Source: Phocaeicola_A sp963643925 (GTDB taxonomy: Bacteria; Bacteroidota; Bacteroidia; Bacteroidales; Bacteroidaceae). From it: a stretch of 49,084 nucleotides of DNA. Below, one piece after another: positions 25,125 through 33,955 of the stretch. The number at the start of each line of letters is the position of its first letter. Within the stretch, counting starts at the first letter, position 1. The stretch is from the NCBI GenBank assembly GCA_963643925.1, contig CAVINS010000019.1, forward strand, positions 1-49,084. Direction: 5' to 3'. The notes under the pieces are model-generated. The model was not told the DNA's origin. It ran no database searches and saw only the letters and a program-made list of their open reading frames with translations. The translations under genes and the position numbers were made by a program.

Positions 25125-26399
25125 TTAGTCTATCATCTCAAATCCGCAGTAAGGAACCAAAGCCTTCGGCAAACGGATGCCTTCGGATGTCTGGTTGTTC
25201 TCCAACAGGGCGGCAACTATACGTGGCAGGGCCAGAGCCGAACCGTTCAATGTGTGGCAGAGTTCTGTCTTCTTCTCCGCCGTGCGGTAACGGCATTTCA
25301 ATCGGTTGGCCTGATAGCTGTCGAAGTTGGATACCGAGCTGACCTCCAGCCAACGCTTCTGGGCTGCTGAGAACACCTCGAAGTCGAAGCAGATAGAAGA
25401 GGTGAAGCTCATATCACCGCCGCACAGACGCAGGATGCGGTACGGCAGTTCCAGTTTGCGCAGCAGACCTTCCACATGGGCCAACATCTCTTTGTGCGAC
25501 TCTTTGGAGTGTTGCGGGGTGTCGATGCGTACGATTTCCACTTTCGAGAACTCGTGCAGACGGTTCAGTCCACGTACGTCCTTACCATACGAACCGGCTT
25601 CGCGACGGAAACACTCTGTGTAGGCGCAGTTCTTGATAGGCAGGTCTTTCTCGTCGAGGATGACGTCGCGGTAGATGTTGGTCACAGGCACCTCGGCGGT
25701 AGGAATCATGTAGAGGTCGTCTAGGTTGCAGTGGTACATCTGTCCCTCTTTGTCGGGAAGTTGCCCCGTGCCGTAGCCGGAAGCCTGATTGACAACCGTA
25801 GGAGGCATCACCTCCAGATAGCCAGCCTCACGGGCTTCGTCGAGGAAGAAGTTGATGAGGGCTCTCTGCAGTCGGGCGCCTTTGCCTTTGTATACGGGGA
25901 AACCTGCACCGGTAATCTTCACACCCAGCTCGAAATCAATCAGATCGTACTTCTTCGCCAATTCCCAGTGGGGCAGGGCATCGGCGGGAAGTTCGGGCAT
26001 GTCGCCCCCCATTTTCTCCACCACGTTGTCCTCGGCACCGAAACCTTCGGGCACCTCCTCGTAGGGAACGTTAGGAATTGTATATAAAAGTGTCTGCATC
26101 TCTGCTGCAGCTCCGTCCATCTCTTCTTGAATTGACTTGTTGGCATTCTTCAGTTCGCTTACACGTGCCTTGGCATTCTCGGCCTCGTCCTTCTTTCCCT
26201 CTTTCATCAGTGAGCCGATGGACTTCGATAAAGCGTTCACTTCTGCCAAATTTTTGTCCAAGGCATTCTGTGACGTGCGGCGTTTGTTGTTCAGTTCAAT
26301 AACTTGCGCAATGACTTCTTTTGCGTCTTTAAAATGCTTTTTCTCAAGACCGCGGATTACCTCGTCCGTGTTTTCTGTAATTTGTTTGATGGTAAGCAT
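25125..26399 (-). CDS. serS: Seryl-tRNA synthetase
   Basis: The enzyme charges tRNA-Ser (and tRNA-Sec where present). The 424-residue protein has the N-terminal antiparallel coiled-coil arm (about 30-110) that reads the long variable arm of the tRNA. The class II motifs follow: TAEVPVTN, FRREAGSYGKDVRGLNRLHEF (split here as FRREAGSYGKD and VRGLNRLHEF), and LNGSALALPRIVAALLEN. Length and motifs are standard. It starts 62 bases after uxuA and ends in a strong terminator. Confidence 0.97.
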   Translation of the reverse strand: MLTIKQITENTDEVIRGLEKKHFKDAKEVIAQVIELNNKRRTSQNALDKNLAEVNALSKSIGSLMKEGKKDEAENAKARVSELKNANKSIQEEMDGAAAEMQTLLYTIPNVPYEEVPEGFGAEDNVVEKMGGDMPELPADALPHWELAKKYDLIDFELGVKITGAGFPVYKGKGARLQRALINFFLDEAREAGYLEVMPPTVVNQASGYGTGQLPDKEGQMYHCNLDDLYMIPTAEVPVTNIYRDVILDEKDLPIKNCAYTECFRREAGSYGKDVRGLNRLHEFSKVEIVRIDTPQHSKESHKEMLAHVEGLLRKLELPYRILRLCGGDMSFTSSICFDFEVFSAAQKRWLEVSSVSNFDSYQANRLKCRYRTAEKKTELCHTLNGSALALPRIVAALLENNQTSEGIRLPKALVPYCGFEMID

Positions 26400-26460
26400 A
26401 TATTTATTTGATTTGAATGTGTCCTATATATAATAATGTATACTCTCTGTAGGGTATCCC

Positions 26461-27633
26461 TTACTGGAACAGCGACTTGGCGATGCCCATCTCCAGTCCA
26501 CGTAACTCTGCCAGTCCACGCAAGCGGCCCAGGCACGAGTATCCGGGGTTGGTCTTCTTCTTCAAGTCGTCAATCATCTGGTGCCCGTGGTCGGGACGCA
26601 TGGGGATTGACACCTTGAGGCGTTGCTGCAAGGCGAGGAATGCCTTCATCACGTTGTACATGTCTACGTTGCCCTCCAGGTGGTTGGCTTCGTAGAAGTT
26701 GCCTTCGTCGTCGCGTTGGGTACTGCGCAGATGCACAAAGTAGACGCGGTCGCCCAGACGTTCCATCATGCCGGCCAAATCGTTGTCGGCGCGCACACCC
26801 AGCGAGCCGGTGCACAGACAGAGCCCGTTCGACTTGTTGGGCACAGCCTCCACCAAACGGTTGAAGTCGGCCTCGGTGCTCATGATGCGCGGCAGTCCGA
26901 GGATGGTGTACGGGGGGTCGTCCGGATGGATGGCCAGCTTCACGCCCACCTCATCGGCCACGGGAGCTATCTCCTTGAGGAAGAATATCAAGTTCGCGCG
27001 CAGCTTCTCTGCGTCGATATCTTGATATCTGTTCAATGCTTCCTGAAACTGTTCCACAGTGAAGCTCTCCTCCGATCCGGGCAATCCGGCAATCATATTG
27101 CGCACGAGCAGTTGTTTGTCCGCCTCGTTCATCCGGTCGTAGCGGGCTTTAGCCTTCGCCTTGTCCGCTTCGGAGTAATCCTTCTCGGCTCCGGGACGTT
27201 TCAGTATGAACAGGTCGAAGGCAATGAATGCTGCGCGCTCGAAGCGCAACGCTTTGGAACCGTCGGGCAGCGTGTAGGCCAAGTCCGTGCGGGTCCAGTC
27301 GAGCACTGGCATGAAGTTGTAAGTGACAACCATGACACCACATTGCGCCAGGTTGCGTATGCTCTGTTTGTAGTTCTCGATGTAACGCATGAAGTCGCCG
27401 GTCTGTGTCTTGATGTGTTCGTGTACGGGGATACTCTCCACAACAGACCATGTGAGGCCAACCTCTTCAATCATCCGTTTGCGTTTCATAATCTCTTCCA
27501 CTGTCCATACCTCACCATTGGGGATATGGTGCAAGGCATTGACGATACCCGTTGCTCCGGCTTGCTTGATGTCCCACAGACTTACGGGGTCATTCGGCCC
27601 ATACCAGCGCCATGTTTGTTCGCATAAATACAT
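26461..27633 (-). CDS. uxuA: Mannonate dehydratase
   Basis: UxuA dehydrates D-mannonate to 2-keto-3-deoxygluconate in glucuronate breakdown. I chose the ATG at 27633 (MYLCEQTWRWYGPNDPVSL), which gives the family's usual 390 residues; the frame continues 15 codons upstream. Metal and substrate motifs visible include KLAIHPDDPP, the LCLCTGSLG Cys segment, YFVHLRS and PMRPDHGHQM. No uxuB, uxaC or transporter gene is beside it, so the rest of the pathway lies elsewhere. Confidence 0.96.
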   Translation of the reverse strand: MYLCEQTWRWYGPNDPVSLWDIKQAGATGIVNALHHIPNGEVWTVEEIMKRKRMIEEVGLTWSVVESIPVHEHIKTQTGDFMRYIENYKQSIRNLAQCGVMVVTYNFMPVLDWTRTDLAYTLPDGSKALRFERAAFIAFDLFILKRPGAEKDYSEADKAKAKARYDRMNEADKQLLVRNMIAGLPGSEESFTVEQFQEALNRYQDIDAEKLRANLIFFLKEIAPVADEVGVKLAIHPDDPPYTILGLPRIMSTEADFNRLVEAVPNKSNGLCLCTGSLGVRADNDLAGMMERLGDRVYFVHLRSTQRDDEGNFYEANHLEGNVDMYNVMKAFLALQQRLKVSIPMRPDHGHQMIDDLKKKTNPGYSCLGRLRGLAELRGLEMGIAKSLFQ

Positions 27634-27675
27634 ATAGCAGTTCTCTTTAATAGATTTTGTTCTGTAGATTTGTTG

Positions 27676-27683
27676 CAAAATTA
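27676..27683 (-). promoter_or_regulatory. Promoter -7 element (TAATTTTG) for uxuA
   Basis: The minus-strand TAATTTTG is 43 bases upstream of the uxuA ATG at 27633. Confidence 0.45.
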
Positions 27684-27783
27684 GAATGAATGATTCAATT
27701 AGGCAATAAATGACACCACATTTTGATGGTCAGTGCCCTTTTGCGCATCCATTCTCACTTCGGTCTTACCCTCACTGTTTGTG

Positions 27784-29469
27784 TTACTTGCAATATTTCT
27801 CGATAATGCTCTCCGCATTGGGGTCGCCCTTCTCCTTTGCCTTCAGCAGGTTGGCCTTACCCTCTGCCTTTGCCCCGGTCTGCACTTGACAGTAGCCAAG
27901 CATGCGGTAGAAGTGAACGTTGTCGGGATCCACCTCGATGCCTCTCTTGGCGGCTTCCAAGGCTTCGTTCAGCTGGTTGAACTTGATGTGAAGCGAGGTC
28001 AACTCCATCAGATAGTCCGGATTCCGGGGCTCCAACTCTACTGCCTTCTTTATGTCGTCCAGCGCCTGTTGGTTCATGCGGATTTCCAGCTCGTTTTGCT
28101 CACGCAGTAAGTAGAAGGCAGCACCTACGCGTCCGTTGAGGAGCTTCTCGTATTGGTTGTAGTCGGCAACTGCTTGTCGGTACATTTTCAGGCTCGTCTT
28201 TATCGCCGCCCGTTGTAACAGGTAAGCGGCAGCTTTTACAGGAAGAGGAGAGCCTAAGAAATTGAGGGTGCTGTCCATCAGTGACAAAGCTTCCTCTCTC
28301 TGTCCCAGTTTTTCCTTGCATTTGGCTGCGTGGGACAGAGATGTCTCACTCTTTATCTCTGACTGATTCACCATGTTGAAGCAGTCGTACGCCTCTTCGT
28401 ACTTCTCCATGACGAAGAGGATTTCGCCCTGTTGCTGCACGTAGATGGGTGAGGGGTTGATGGCGATAGCCTCCTTGATAGTGGCGATAGCCTTATCGGT
28501 GTTCCAGTCCTTGTAACTGAACCCCGAGAAGGCCGCCTCCAGGTAGACTTTGCTGAGGTCGTAGAGCATGTTGTCCTTCTGTTTGGTCAGGCTGAGTGCC
28601 TTCTCTATGTCTTTCTCGGCGGTGGCATAGTGCGCCTCGTCCTTGTAGAGACTGATGTTGGCTGATGCACGTCGGAAATATCCGTCTGCACTGTTGGGAA
28701 ACTCAGCAAGGAAATCGTCGAGTCGTTGCAGATACTCTTCGGCCGATATGGAGCCGGAGAGCATGTAGAGATAGACCAACGCCTGGTCTTCCTGACTGGG
28801 GAAACCTTTCTTTATGCCGATACTGTTGAGGGCATAGTCGTTGCTCGACAAGGCTGTCATGGAGAGGCGTGCTACGTAGGATGCCCCTAGGGCGTAACTC
28901 TTTGACTCCTTTTCGGAACTGCCTTTTTGTATCATGCCTACTGCATTACCTTTGTCGTTCACTACCGGGCAGTTGACCATCTTGTCGGTGGTGGAGAGGG
29001 CGAGTGTGTAGTACTTGTCGCCGTTGTCGATGTCGCTCACCTCAGAGACTTGTGCGCTCTGTGGTGTAGCCTGTTTCTGGGTGGAGTAGGGCAGGAGGTA
29101 GAGCGTAGCTCCCTTGGCTGCTGCGGTGGTCTCCAGTGTTATAGCCGATACGTTCTTCTCCGCCTTGATGCGGAACTTCACGACGTCGTACATCTCGTTG
29201 GCTCCCAGAATGCAGTCCACGGTGTGCTGTTTGCCGTCGGCATCGACCACTACCGCTTTCGTGGCCCCTTTAAATAAGGTGTAGTCGGACACGCCATCGC
29301 CTTTAGGGCTGATGAAGAATCCGTTGCCCGATCCGATAATCTTATCGTTGTTGTCGTAGGTGATGACAGAGAACACAGCCTTCTTCGCTTGCGTCACGGC
29401 CTTTGGGACCTGAGCCATCGCAGCCGCAGCCATCGTTAGTCCTACAATGCTTAATGTCAATCTATTCAT
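27784..29469 (-). CDS. Secreted protein with protease-dead trypsin-like domain and TPR repeats
   Basis: The 561-residue product has a signal peptide (MNRLTLSIVG, ending AMAQ at residue 20). It then has an HtrA-like domain of about 170 residues opening VTQAKKAVFSVITYD and GSGNGFFISPKGDGVSD. The catalytic His position reads YTLFKGA. Asp95 (MYDVVKF) may remain, but the Gly-Asn-Ser-Gly-Gly-Pro loop has become MVNCPVV, so no Ser nucleophile is visible. From about 205 to the end there are TPR units (for example LNEALEAAKRGIEVDPDN). This suggests a periplasmic scaffold that kept a protease fold for binding. It is last in the dnaN-to-rlmB run, 18 bases after rlmB. Confidence 0.85.
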   Translation of the reverse strand: MNRLTLSIVGLTMAAAAMAQVPKAVTQAKKAVFSVITYDNNDKIIGSGNGFFISPKGDGVSDYTLFKGATKAVVVDADGKQHTVDCILGANEMYDVVKFRIKAEKNVSAITLETTAAAKGATLYLLPYSTQKQATPQSAQVSEVSDIDNGDKYYTLALSTTDKMVNCPVVNDKGNAVGMIQKGSSEKESKSYALGASYVARLSMTALSSNDYALNSIGIKKGFPSQEDQALVYLYMLSGSISAEEYLQRLDDFLAEFPNSADGYFRRASANISLYKDEAHYATAEKDIEKALSLTKQKDNMLYDLSKVYLEAAFSGFSYKDWNTDKAIATIKEAIAINPSPIYVQQQGEILFVMEKYEEAYDCFNMVNQSEIKSETSLSHAAKCKEKLGQREEALSLMDSTLNFLGSPLPVKAAAYLLQRAAIKTSLKMYRQAVADYNQYEKLLNGRVGAAFYLLREQNELEIRMNQQALDDIKKAVELEPRNPDYLMELTSLHIKFNQLNEALEAAKRGIEVDPDNVHFYRMLGYCQVQTGAKAEGKANLLKAKEKGDPNAESIIEKYCK

Positions 29470-29487
29470 ATCCGTAAATGTTATTTG

Positions 29488-30240
29488 TCATTCTTGTTTA
29501 AATCCGCGTTGGCGTATCGCCTCATAGATGAGGATGCCCGCCGCTACCGACACGTTCAGCGACTCGATGTTGCCGAACATCGGTATCTTTATCCACTCGT
29601 CGCACAGGGCCAGGTGCTCGTCGGGTATTCCCGTGTCCTCGGCTCCCATGATGATGCACACGGGATCTTTGTAGTTGGCCTGTGTGTAGTCGTAGTCGCC
29701 ATCCTCCGTCGCCGCTACAATCTTGAACCCGCTGTTCTTCAGGAACTTTATCGTCGTGGTGAGGTTCTGCTCGCGGCATACGGGCAGTGTGTGGAGTGCC
29801 CCGGCTGAGGTCTTGATGGCATCGGCGTTCACGCTGACGCTGTTGCGGGCCGGGATGACGATGGCGTCCACACCCGCGCAGTTGCACGTACGTGCTATGG
29901 CACCGAAGTTGCGCACGTCCGTCAGTCCGTCGAGCATCATCAGTAAGGGGCTCTTGCCCGCCTCGAACAGGGTGGGTACCAGGTCCTCTATATGTTGGTA
30001 CGTGATGGCGGAGATGAACGCCACCACACCTTGATGATTCTTGCGTGTGATGCGGTTGATGCGTTCCACAGGTACCCGTTGCACGGGTATCAGTGTTCCC
30101 TTGAGGGCAGCGAACAACTCTTTTGACAGGTCGCTCTGCATGTCTCGCTTCACCAGTATCTTATCTATCTCTTTTCCGGCTTCGATGGCCTCTATGACAG
30201 CCCTCACGCCGAATATCATTTCACTCTTTTCCGAATACAT
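29488..30240 (-). CDS. rlmB: 23S rRNA 2'-O-ribose methyltransferase (TrmH/RlmB family)
   Basis: SPOUT-family RNA methyltransferases use a knotted SAM site. The 250-residue protein has the N-terminal substrate-binding domain (MIFGVRAVIEAIEAGKEIDK to HQGVVAFIS) and the three SPOUT motifs: DGLTDVRNFGAIARTC with the catalytic Arg, MGAEDTGIPDEHL, and IPMFGNIESLNVSVAAGILIY (quoted in part: IESLNVSVAAGI). RlmB methylates G2251 of E. coli 23S rRNA; the exact target here is inferred. It starts six bases after recN. Confidence 0.93.
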   Translation of the reverse strand: MYSEKSEMIFGVRAVIEAIEAGKEIDKILVKRDMQSDLSKELFAALKGTLIPVQRVPVERINRITRKNHQGVVAFISAITYQHIEDLVPTLFEAGKSPLLMMLDGLTDVRNFGAIARTCNCAGVDAIVIPARNSVSVNADAIKTSAGALHTLPVCREQNLTTTIKFLKNSGFKIVAATEDGDYDYTQANYKDPVCIIMGAEDTGIPDEHLALCDEWIKIPMFGNIESLNVSVAAGILIYEAIRQRGFKQE

Positions 30241-30246
30241 AATTTA

Positions 30247-31920
30247 TCATTTATTCTTTGCGTGTTCCAGCAGGGCCTTGGCATTGTTGACGGCCGCCTC
30301 CGACAGTGTGCTGCCGCTCAGCATGTGTGCCAGCTCCATGACACGCTGTTCGTTGTCAAGCTGGTCGATGTGGCTCGTTGTCCCGCTCTCCTCATCGCGC
30401 TTGTATACCTTATAATGTGTGTCGCCCAATGCGGCAATCTGTGGCAAATGGGTGATGCTGACAATCTGATGCCCGTTGCTGCTCATCTCCTTCATGATGT
30501 AAGCCATCTTCTCGGCTATCTCGCCGGACACCCCGGTGTCTATCTCGTCGAAGATGATGGTGGGCAGGTTCATTGCTCCCGCTATCATGGCTTTGAGTGA
30601 CAACATCACACGGGCTATCTCACCGCCGGAGGCAATGGAGGCCACGGGTTGCAACTTGCTGTTCTTGTTGGCCGAGAAGAGGAAGACTACGCGGTCCATG
30701 CCGGACGCTCCCGGTTCGGCCATAGGCTCCAGTTCCACCTCGAACTTCACGTTGGGCATGCCCAGCAGTGTGAGTCGGCTCATCATCTGGCTCTGTATCT
30801 TTTGTCCGCTAGCGGTTCGCAGCCCGGTCAGCCCCTCCGCCAGGGTGAGGAGTTGCTTGTGCATCTCCTCCTTCTGCCGTGTCAGTCCGGCGATGACATC
30901 GTCGCTGGAGGTGATGGCTTGCAGCTGTGTCCGGTAGTCGTCGGCTATGCTTATCAGTTCGTCGATGGTCTCCACATGATGTTTCTGCTGGAGGGTGTAG
31001 ATGAGGTTGAGCCGCTCGTTGACCTGTTCCAGCCGCTCGGGGTTAAACGAAATTTCTTCGTTGCAGCTTTCCACCTCCATCCCGATGTCCTTCATCTCGA
31101 TGTAGCAACTTTCCATGCGGTTGGCCAGTTCCTGGGTCGCTGGGTATATGTCCTGCAGCCCGTGCAGACTGTTGAGTGCCTCCTTGACGGCTTGCAACAC
31201 GCCTTGCTCGTCGCCGTTGAGTATGGATTCTACTTTATAGAATTGTTCCTTTATCTCCTCGGCATGGCTCAGCAGGTCCATCTCCTGTTCCAGCTCCTCC
31301 TGTTCACCGGTCTGCAGTTTGGCCTCGTCCAATTGCGACAGTTGGAACTGCAGGTAGTCCTCGTCCGCCTTGTTGCGCTGACTCTCTTCGATGGTCTGTT
31401 GCAGTTTGGAGCAGCAGCCGCGGTAGTCGGCATAGAGCGACTTGTATGCACTCAGTTCTTTGGCATCGGAGGCTATCAGGTCGAGAATCCTCAACTGGAA
31501 GTCCTCGTTGTTGAGCAGCAAGTTCTGATGTTGCGAGTGGATGTCTATCAGCCGGTCGCCCAGGTCCTTCATCTGACTCAGCGTGACGGGAGAATCGTTG
31601 ATATAGGCGCGGCTCTTGCCCGAGGCGTGAATCTCTCGCCGCAAGATGCACACGTCACCATCGTATTGAAGGTCGTTTTCTTGGAAGTATCCCTCCATCC
31701 GGTAGGCGGAGATGTTGAACTCGCCCTCCACGGAACATTTGGTCTCTCCGTTTCGGATGGCCTTGGCGTCGGCCCGTTGTCCCAGTAGTAGTCCGATGGC
31801 TCCCAGGATGATGGACTTGCCGGCACCGGTCTCGCCCGTTATTACCGAGAATCCCTCTTTGAACTCTATATGGAGTTGGTCTATCAGTGCGTAATGTTCA
31901 ATAGATAATGATTGTAGCAT
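30247..31920 (-). CDS. recN: DNA repair protein RecN
   Basis: RecN is an SMC-like ATPase that tethers DNA ends during double-strand break repair. The 557-residue protein has Walker A TGETGAGKSIILGA near residue 30, a central pair of coiled-coil arms (about 150-370), the ABC-type signature ASGGEIARVML, Walker B IIFDEIDTGVSG and the His-switch VSITHLPQIAALGD. Length and layout are standard. It lies between coaBC and rlmB in a tightly packed minus-strand run. Confidence 0.96.
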   Translation of the reverse strand: MLQSLSIEHYALIDQLHIEFKEGFSVITGETGAGKSIILGAIGLLLGQRADAKAIRNGETKCSVEGEFNISAYRMEGYFQENDLQYDGDVCILRREIHASGKSRAYINDSPVTLSQMKDLGDRLIDIHSQHQNLLLNNEDFQLRILDLIASDAKELSAYKSLYADYRGCCSKLQQTIEESQRNKADEDYLQFQLSQLDEAKLQTGEQEELEQEMDLLSHAEEIKEQFYKVESILNGDEQGVLQAVKEALNSLHGLQDIYPATQELANRMESCYIEMKDIGMEVESCNEEISFNPERLEQVNERLNLIYTLQQKHHVETIDELISIADDYRTQLQAITSSDDVIAGLTRQKEEMHKQLLTLAEGLTGLRTASGQKIQSQMMSRLTLLGMPNVKFEVELEPMAEPGASGMDRVVFLFSANKNSKLQPVASIASGGEIARVMLSLKAMIAGAMNLPTIIFDEIDTGVSGEIAEKMAYIMKEMSSNGHQIVSITHLPQIAALGDTHYKVYKRDEESGTTSHIDQLDNEQRVMELAHMLSGSTLSEAAVNNAKALLEHAKNK

Positions 31921-31936
31921 AGTCGCGTTTTCTCCT

Positions 31937-33142
31937 TTAGTTCTTGCTCTGCAGGCACTGGCATAGCCGGTCGACGATGTCAGCCGCCACCTCGGTCTTG
32001 CTCTTCAGCGGGAAGTCCGTGTGGCCGGTGGCGTCGATGAGTGTGACTTGGTTGGTGTCGCAACGGAACCCGGCTCCTTTGTTGTTGAGTGAGTTCAGCA
32101 CAATGAAGTCGAAGTTCTTCCGCTTGAGCTTATCCTGCGCGTGCTCCATTTCTTGGTTGGTCTCCAGCGCGAAGCCCACCAGTACCTGTTTGTCTTTCTT
32201 CGCCTTGCCCAGTGCGGCCGCGATGTCCTCGGTAGGTTTCAGCCGAATGACCAAGTCGTCCTTCAGTCGCTTTATCTTATGGTCGGCTTTCTGCTCGGGG
32301 GTGAAGTCGGCTACCGCCGCGCAGAGTATAGCCGCGTCCATCGTGGGGAATGCCTCTTTCGAAGCCGCTGCCATCTCGCTGGCCGACTCCACGTGAATGG
32401 TGCGTATGGCAGGATTTTTGGCGGTCAGCTGTACAGGGCCGCTCACCAGGGTGACGTTGGCTCCCCGGTTGGCACACTCCTCGGCCAGGGCATACCCCAT
32501 CTTGCCGGAGGAGTAGTTGCCGATGAACCTCACGGGGTCAATCTTCTCGTAGGTCGGTCCGGCGGTAATCAGTATTTCTTTTCCCTTGAGCTCCTCGCAT
32601 TGGTCGAAGTAGTCGTCGATTACGCTGACGATGTTCTCGGGTTCCTCCATACGGCCTTTGCCCACCAGGTGGCTGGCCAGTTCGCCCTCCGCCGGCTCAA
32701 TGATGTGGTTGCCGTAAGAACGAAGCGTCTGCAGGTTGTGCTGGGTAGAGGGGTGGCGGAACATGTCCAGATCCATGGCGGGAGCCACGAAGACTGGCGC
32801 TTTCATAGATAGATAAGTGGTGACCAGCATATTGTCCGCAACACCATTGGCCATCTTGCCGATGGTGGAGGCGGTAGCAGGAGCTATCACCATGGCATCA
32901 GCCCACAGCCCGAGGTCCACGTGGCTGTGCCATGTGCCGTCGCGTTGGGCGAAAAACTCGCTGATGACAGGTTTGCTGGTCAGTGCCGACAGGGTGATTG
33001 GGGTGATGAACTCTTTCCCCGCCGGAGTGATGACCACCTGCACTTCGGCTCCTCGCTTTATCAGTCCTCTGATAAGGATGGCAGCTTTGTACGCTGCGAT
33101 GCTCCCGGTTATGCCCAGAACAATATTTTTCCCTTGTAACAT
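31937..33142 (-). CDS. coaBC: Bifunctional phosphopantothenoylcysteine decarboxylase / phosphopantothenate-cysteine ligase
   Basis: CoaBC joins cysteine to 4'-phosphopantothenate and decarboxylates the product in CoA synthesis. The 401-residue fusion has the FMN-dependent decarboxylase first (GITGSIAAYKA, the active His in THSHVDLG-like WHSHVDLG, and the substrate clamp PAMDLDM, usually PAMN). The ligase follows (ITAGPTYEKIDPVRFIGN, SSGKMGYALA, and KIKR with its conserved Lys). It starts 18 bases after the exonuclease gene. Together with panB it gives two CoA-pathway genes in the window. Confidence 0.96.
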   Translation of the reverse strand: MLQGKNIVLGITGSIAAYKAAILIRGLIKRGAEVQVVITPAGKEFITPITLSALTSKPVISEFFAQRDGTWHSHVDLGLWADAMVIAPATASTIGKMANGVADNMLVTTYLSMKAPVFVAPAMDLDMFRHPSTQHNLQTLRSYGNHIIEPAEGELASHLVGKGRMEEPENIVSVIDDYFDQCEELKGKEILITAGPTYEKIDPVRFIGNYSSGKMGYALAEECANRGANVTLVSGPVQLTAKNPAIRTIHVESASEMAAASKEAFPTMDAAILCAAVADFTPEQKADHKIKRLKDDLVIRLKPTEDIAAALGKAKKDKQVLVGFALETNQEMEHAQDKLKRKNFDFIVLNSLNNKGAGFRCDTNQVTLIDATGHTDFPLKSKTEVAADIVDRLCQCLQSKN

Positions 33143-33160
33143 CTTGTTTGCGTTTGAAGT

Positions 33161-33931
33161 CTACTTGCCGAGGTCGCTCAATTTGATTTTTGTCAACACC
33201 TGTTTGGTGTTCAGTGAGAAGTCTCCCTGCAGCATCCAGCTGTAGTAGCCCGGGTCTCTGCGGAACACCTCTTTCACGGGCACGCCCTTGTACTTGCCGA
33301 AGTTGAACACTTCCACTCCTTTGTCGTCGTAGACGATGCGTCCGGCAAAGTCCACATTGCGTGTGAAACTGGAGTATTCCGAGAGGAATGCGATGTCGTT
33401 CTTCAGTACGTCCGGGTATCTGTCCAACTGTGCCTTCAGTACCTCATAGGTAGCCCTTGTGTCGCCTTCGGCCGTGTGGGCATCCTCCAAATTCTTGTTG
33501 CAGTAGAATTTGTAGGCGGCGGACAGGGTGCGCTGCTCCAGCTTGTGGTAAATAACTTGTACATCGACGAACTTGTGCTTGCCCATATCGATGTCCACGC
33601 CTGCCCGCAGAAACTCCTCGGCGAGCATGGGAATATCGAAGCGGTTGGAGTTGAATCCGGCCAGGTCACATCCCTCGATGTCGTGTGCCACGTTGGTTGC
33701 CACCTCCTTGAAGGTGGGGCAGTCGGCCACATCCTCGTCGTGTATACCGTGTATGGCCGTAGACTCTTCGGGAATGTGCATGCCCGGATTGATGCGCATT
33801 GTCTTTGCTTCCTCGTTGCTGTTGGGGTAAACCTTCAGGTAGCAAATCTCCACAATGCGGTCCGAGTTGATATTGGTGCCGGTTGTCTCCAGGTCGAAGA
33901 AGACAATCGGATTCTTTAGGTTCAATTTCAT
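33161..33931 (-). CDS. DnaQ-type DEDDh 3'-5' exonuclease
   Basis: The 256-residue protein has the DEDDh exonuclease motifs: FFDLETTG (Exo I, Asp and Glu), GFNSNRFDIPML (Exo II), and HTAEGDTRATY (Exo III with the His). A C-terminal segment of about 60 residues (FGKYKGVPVKEV, YYSWMLQGDFS) resembles the small module found after exonuclease domains in several Bacteroidetes proteins. It starts 24 bases after dnaN, so it may act as the clamp-linked proofreading or repair nuclease, but whether it is the replicative epsilon subunit cannot be said. Confidence 0.92.
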   Translation of the reverse strand: MKLNLKNPIVFFDLETTGTNINSDRIVEICYLKVYPNSNEEAKTMRINPGMHIPEESTAIHGIHDEDVADCPTFKEVATNVAHDIEGCDLAGFNSNRFDIPMLAEEFLRAGVDIDMGKHKFVDVQVIYHKLEQRTLSAAYKFYCNKNLEDAHTAEGDTRATYEVLKAQLDRYPDVLKNDIAFLSEYSSFTRNVDFAGRIVYDDKGVEVFNFGKYKGVPVKEVFRRDPGYYSWMLQGDFSLNTKQVLTKIKLSDLGK

Positions 33932-33955
33932 AAGATCTTTCTACTAGTATGGGGG

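Noticed and set aside
30649..31788. 379-codon plus-strand frame inside recN
   Set aside because: It is a shadow of recN, Leu/Val/Gln-rich with no motif; RecN is unambiguous on the minus strand.
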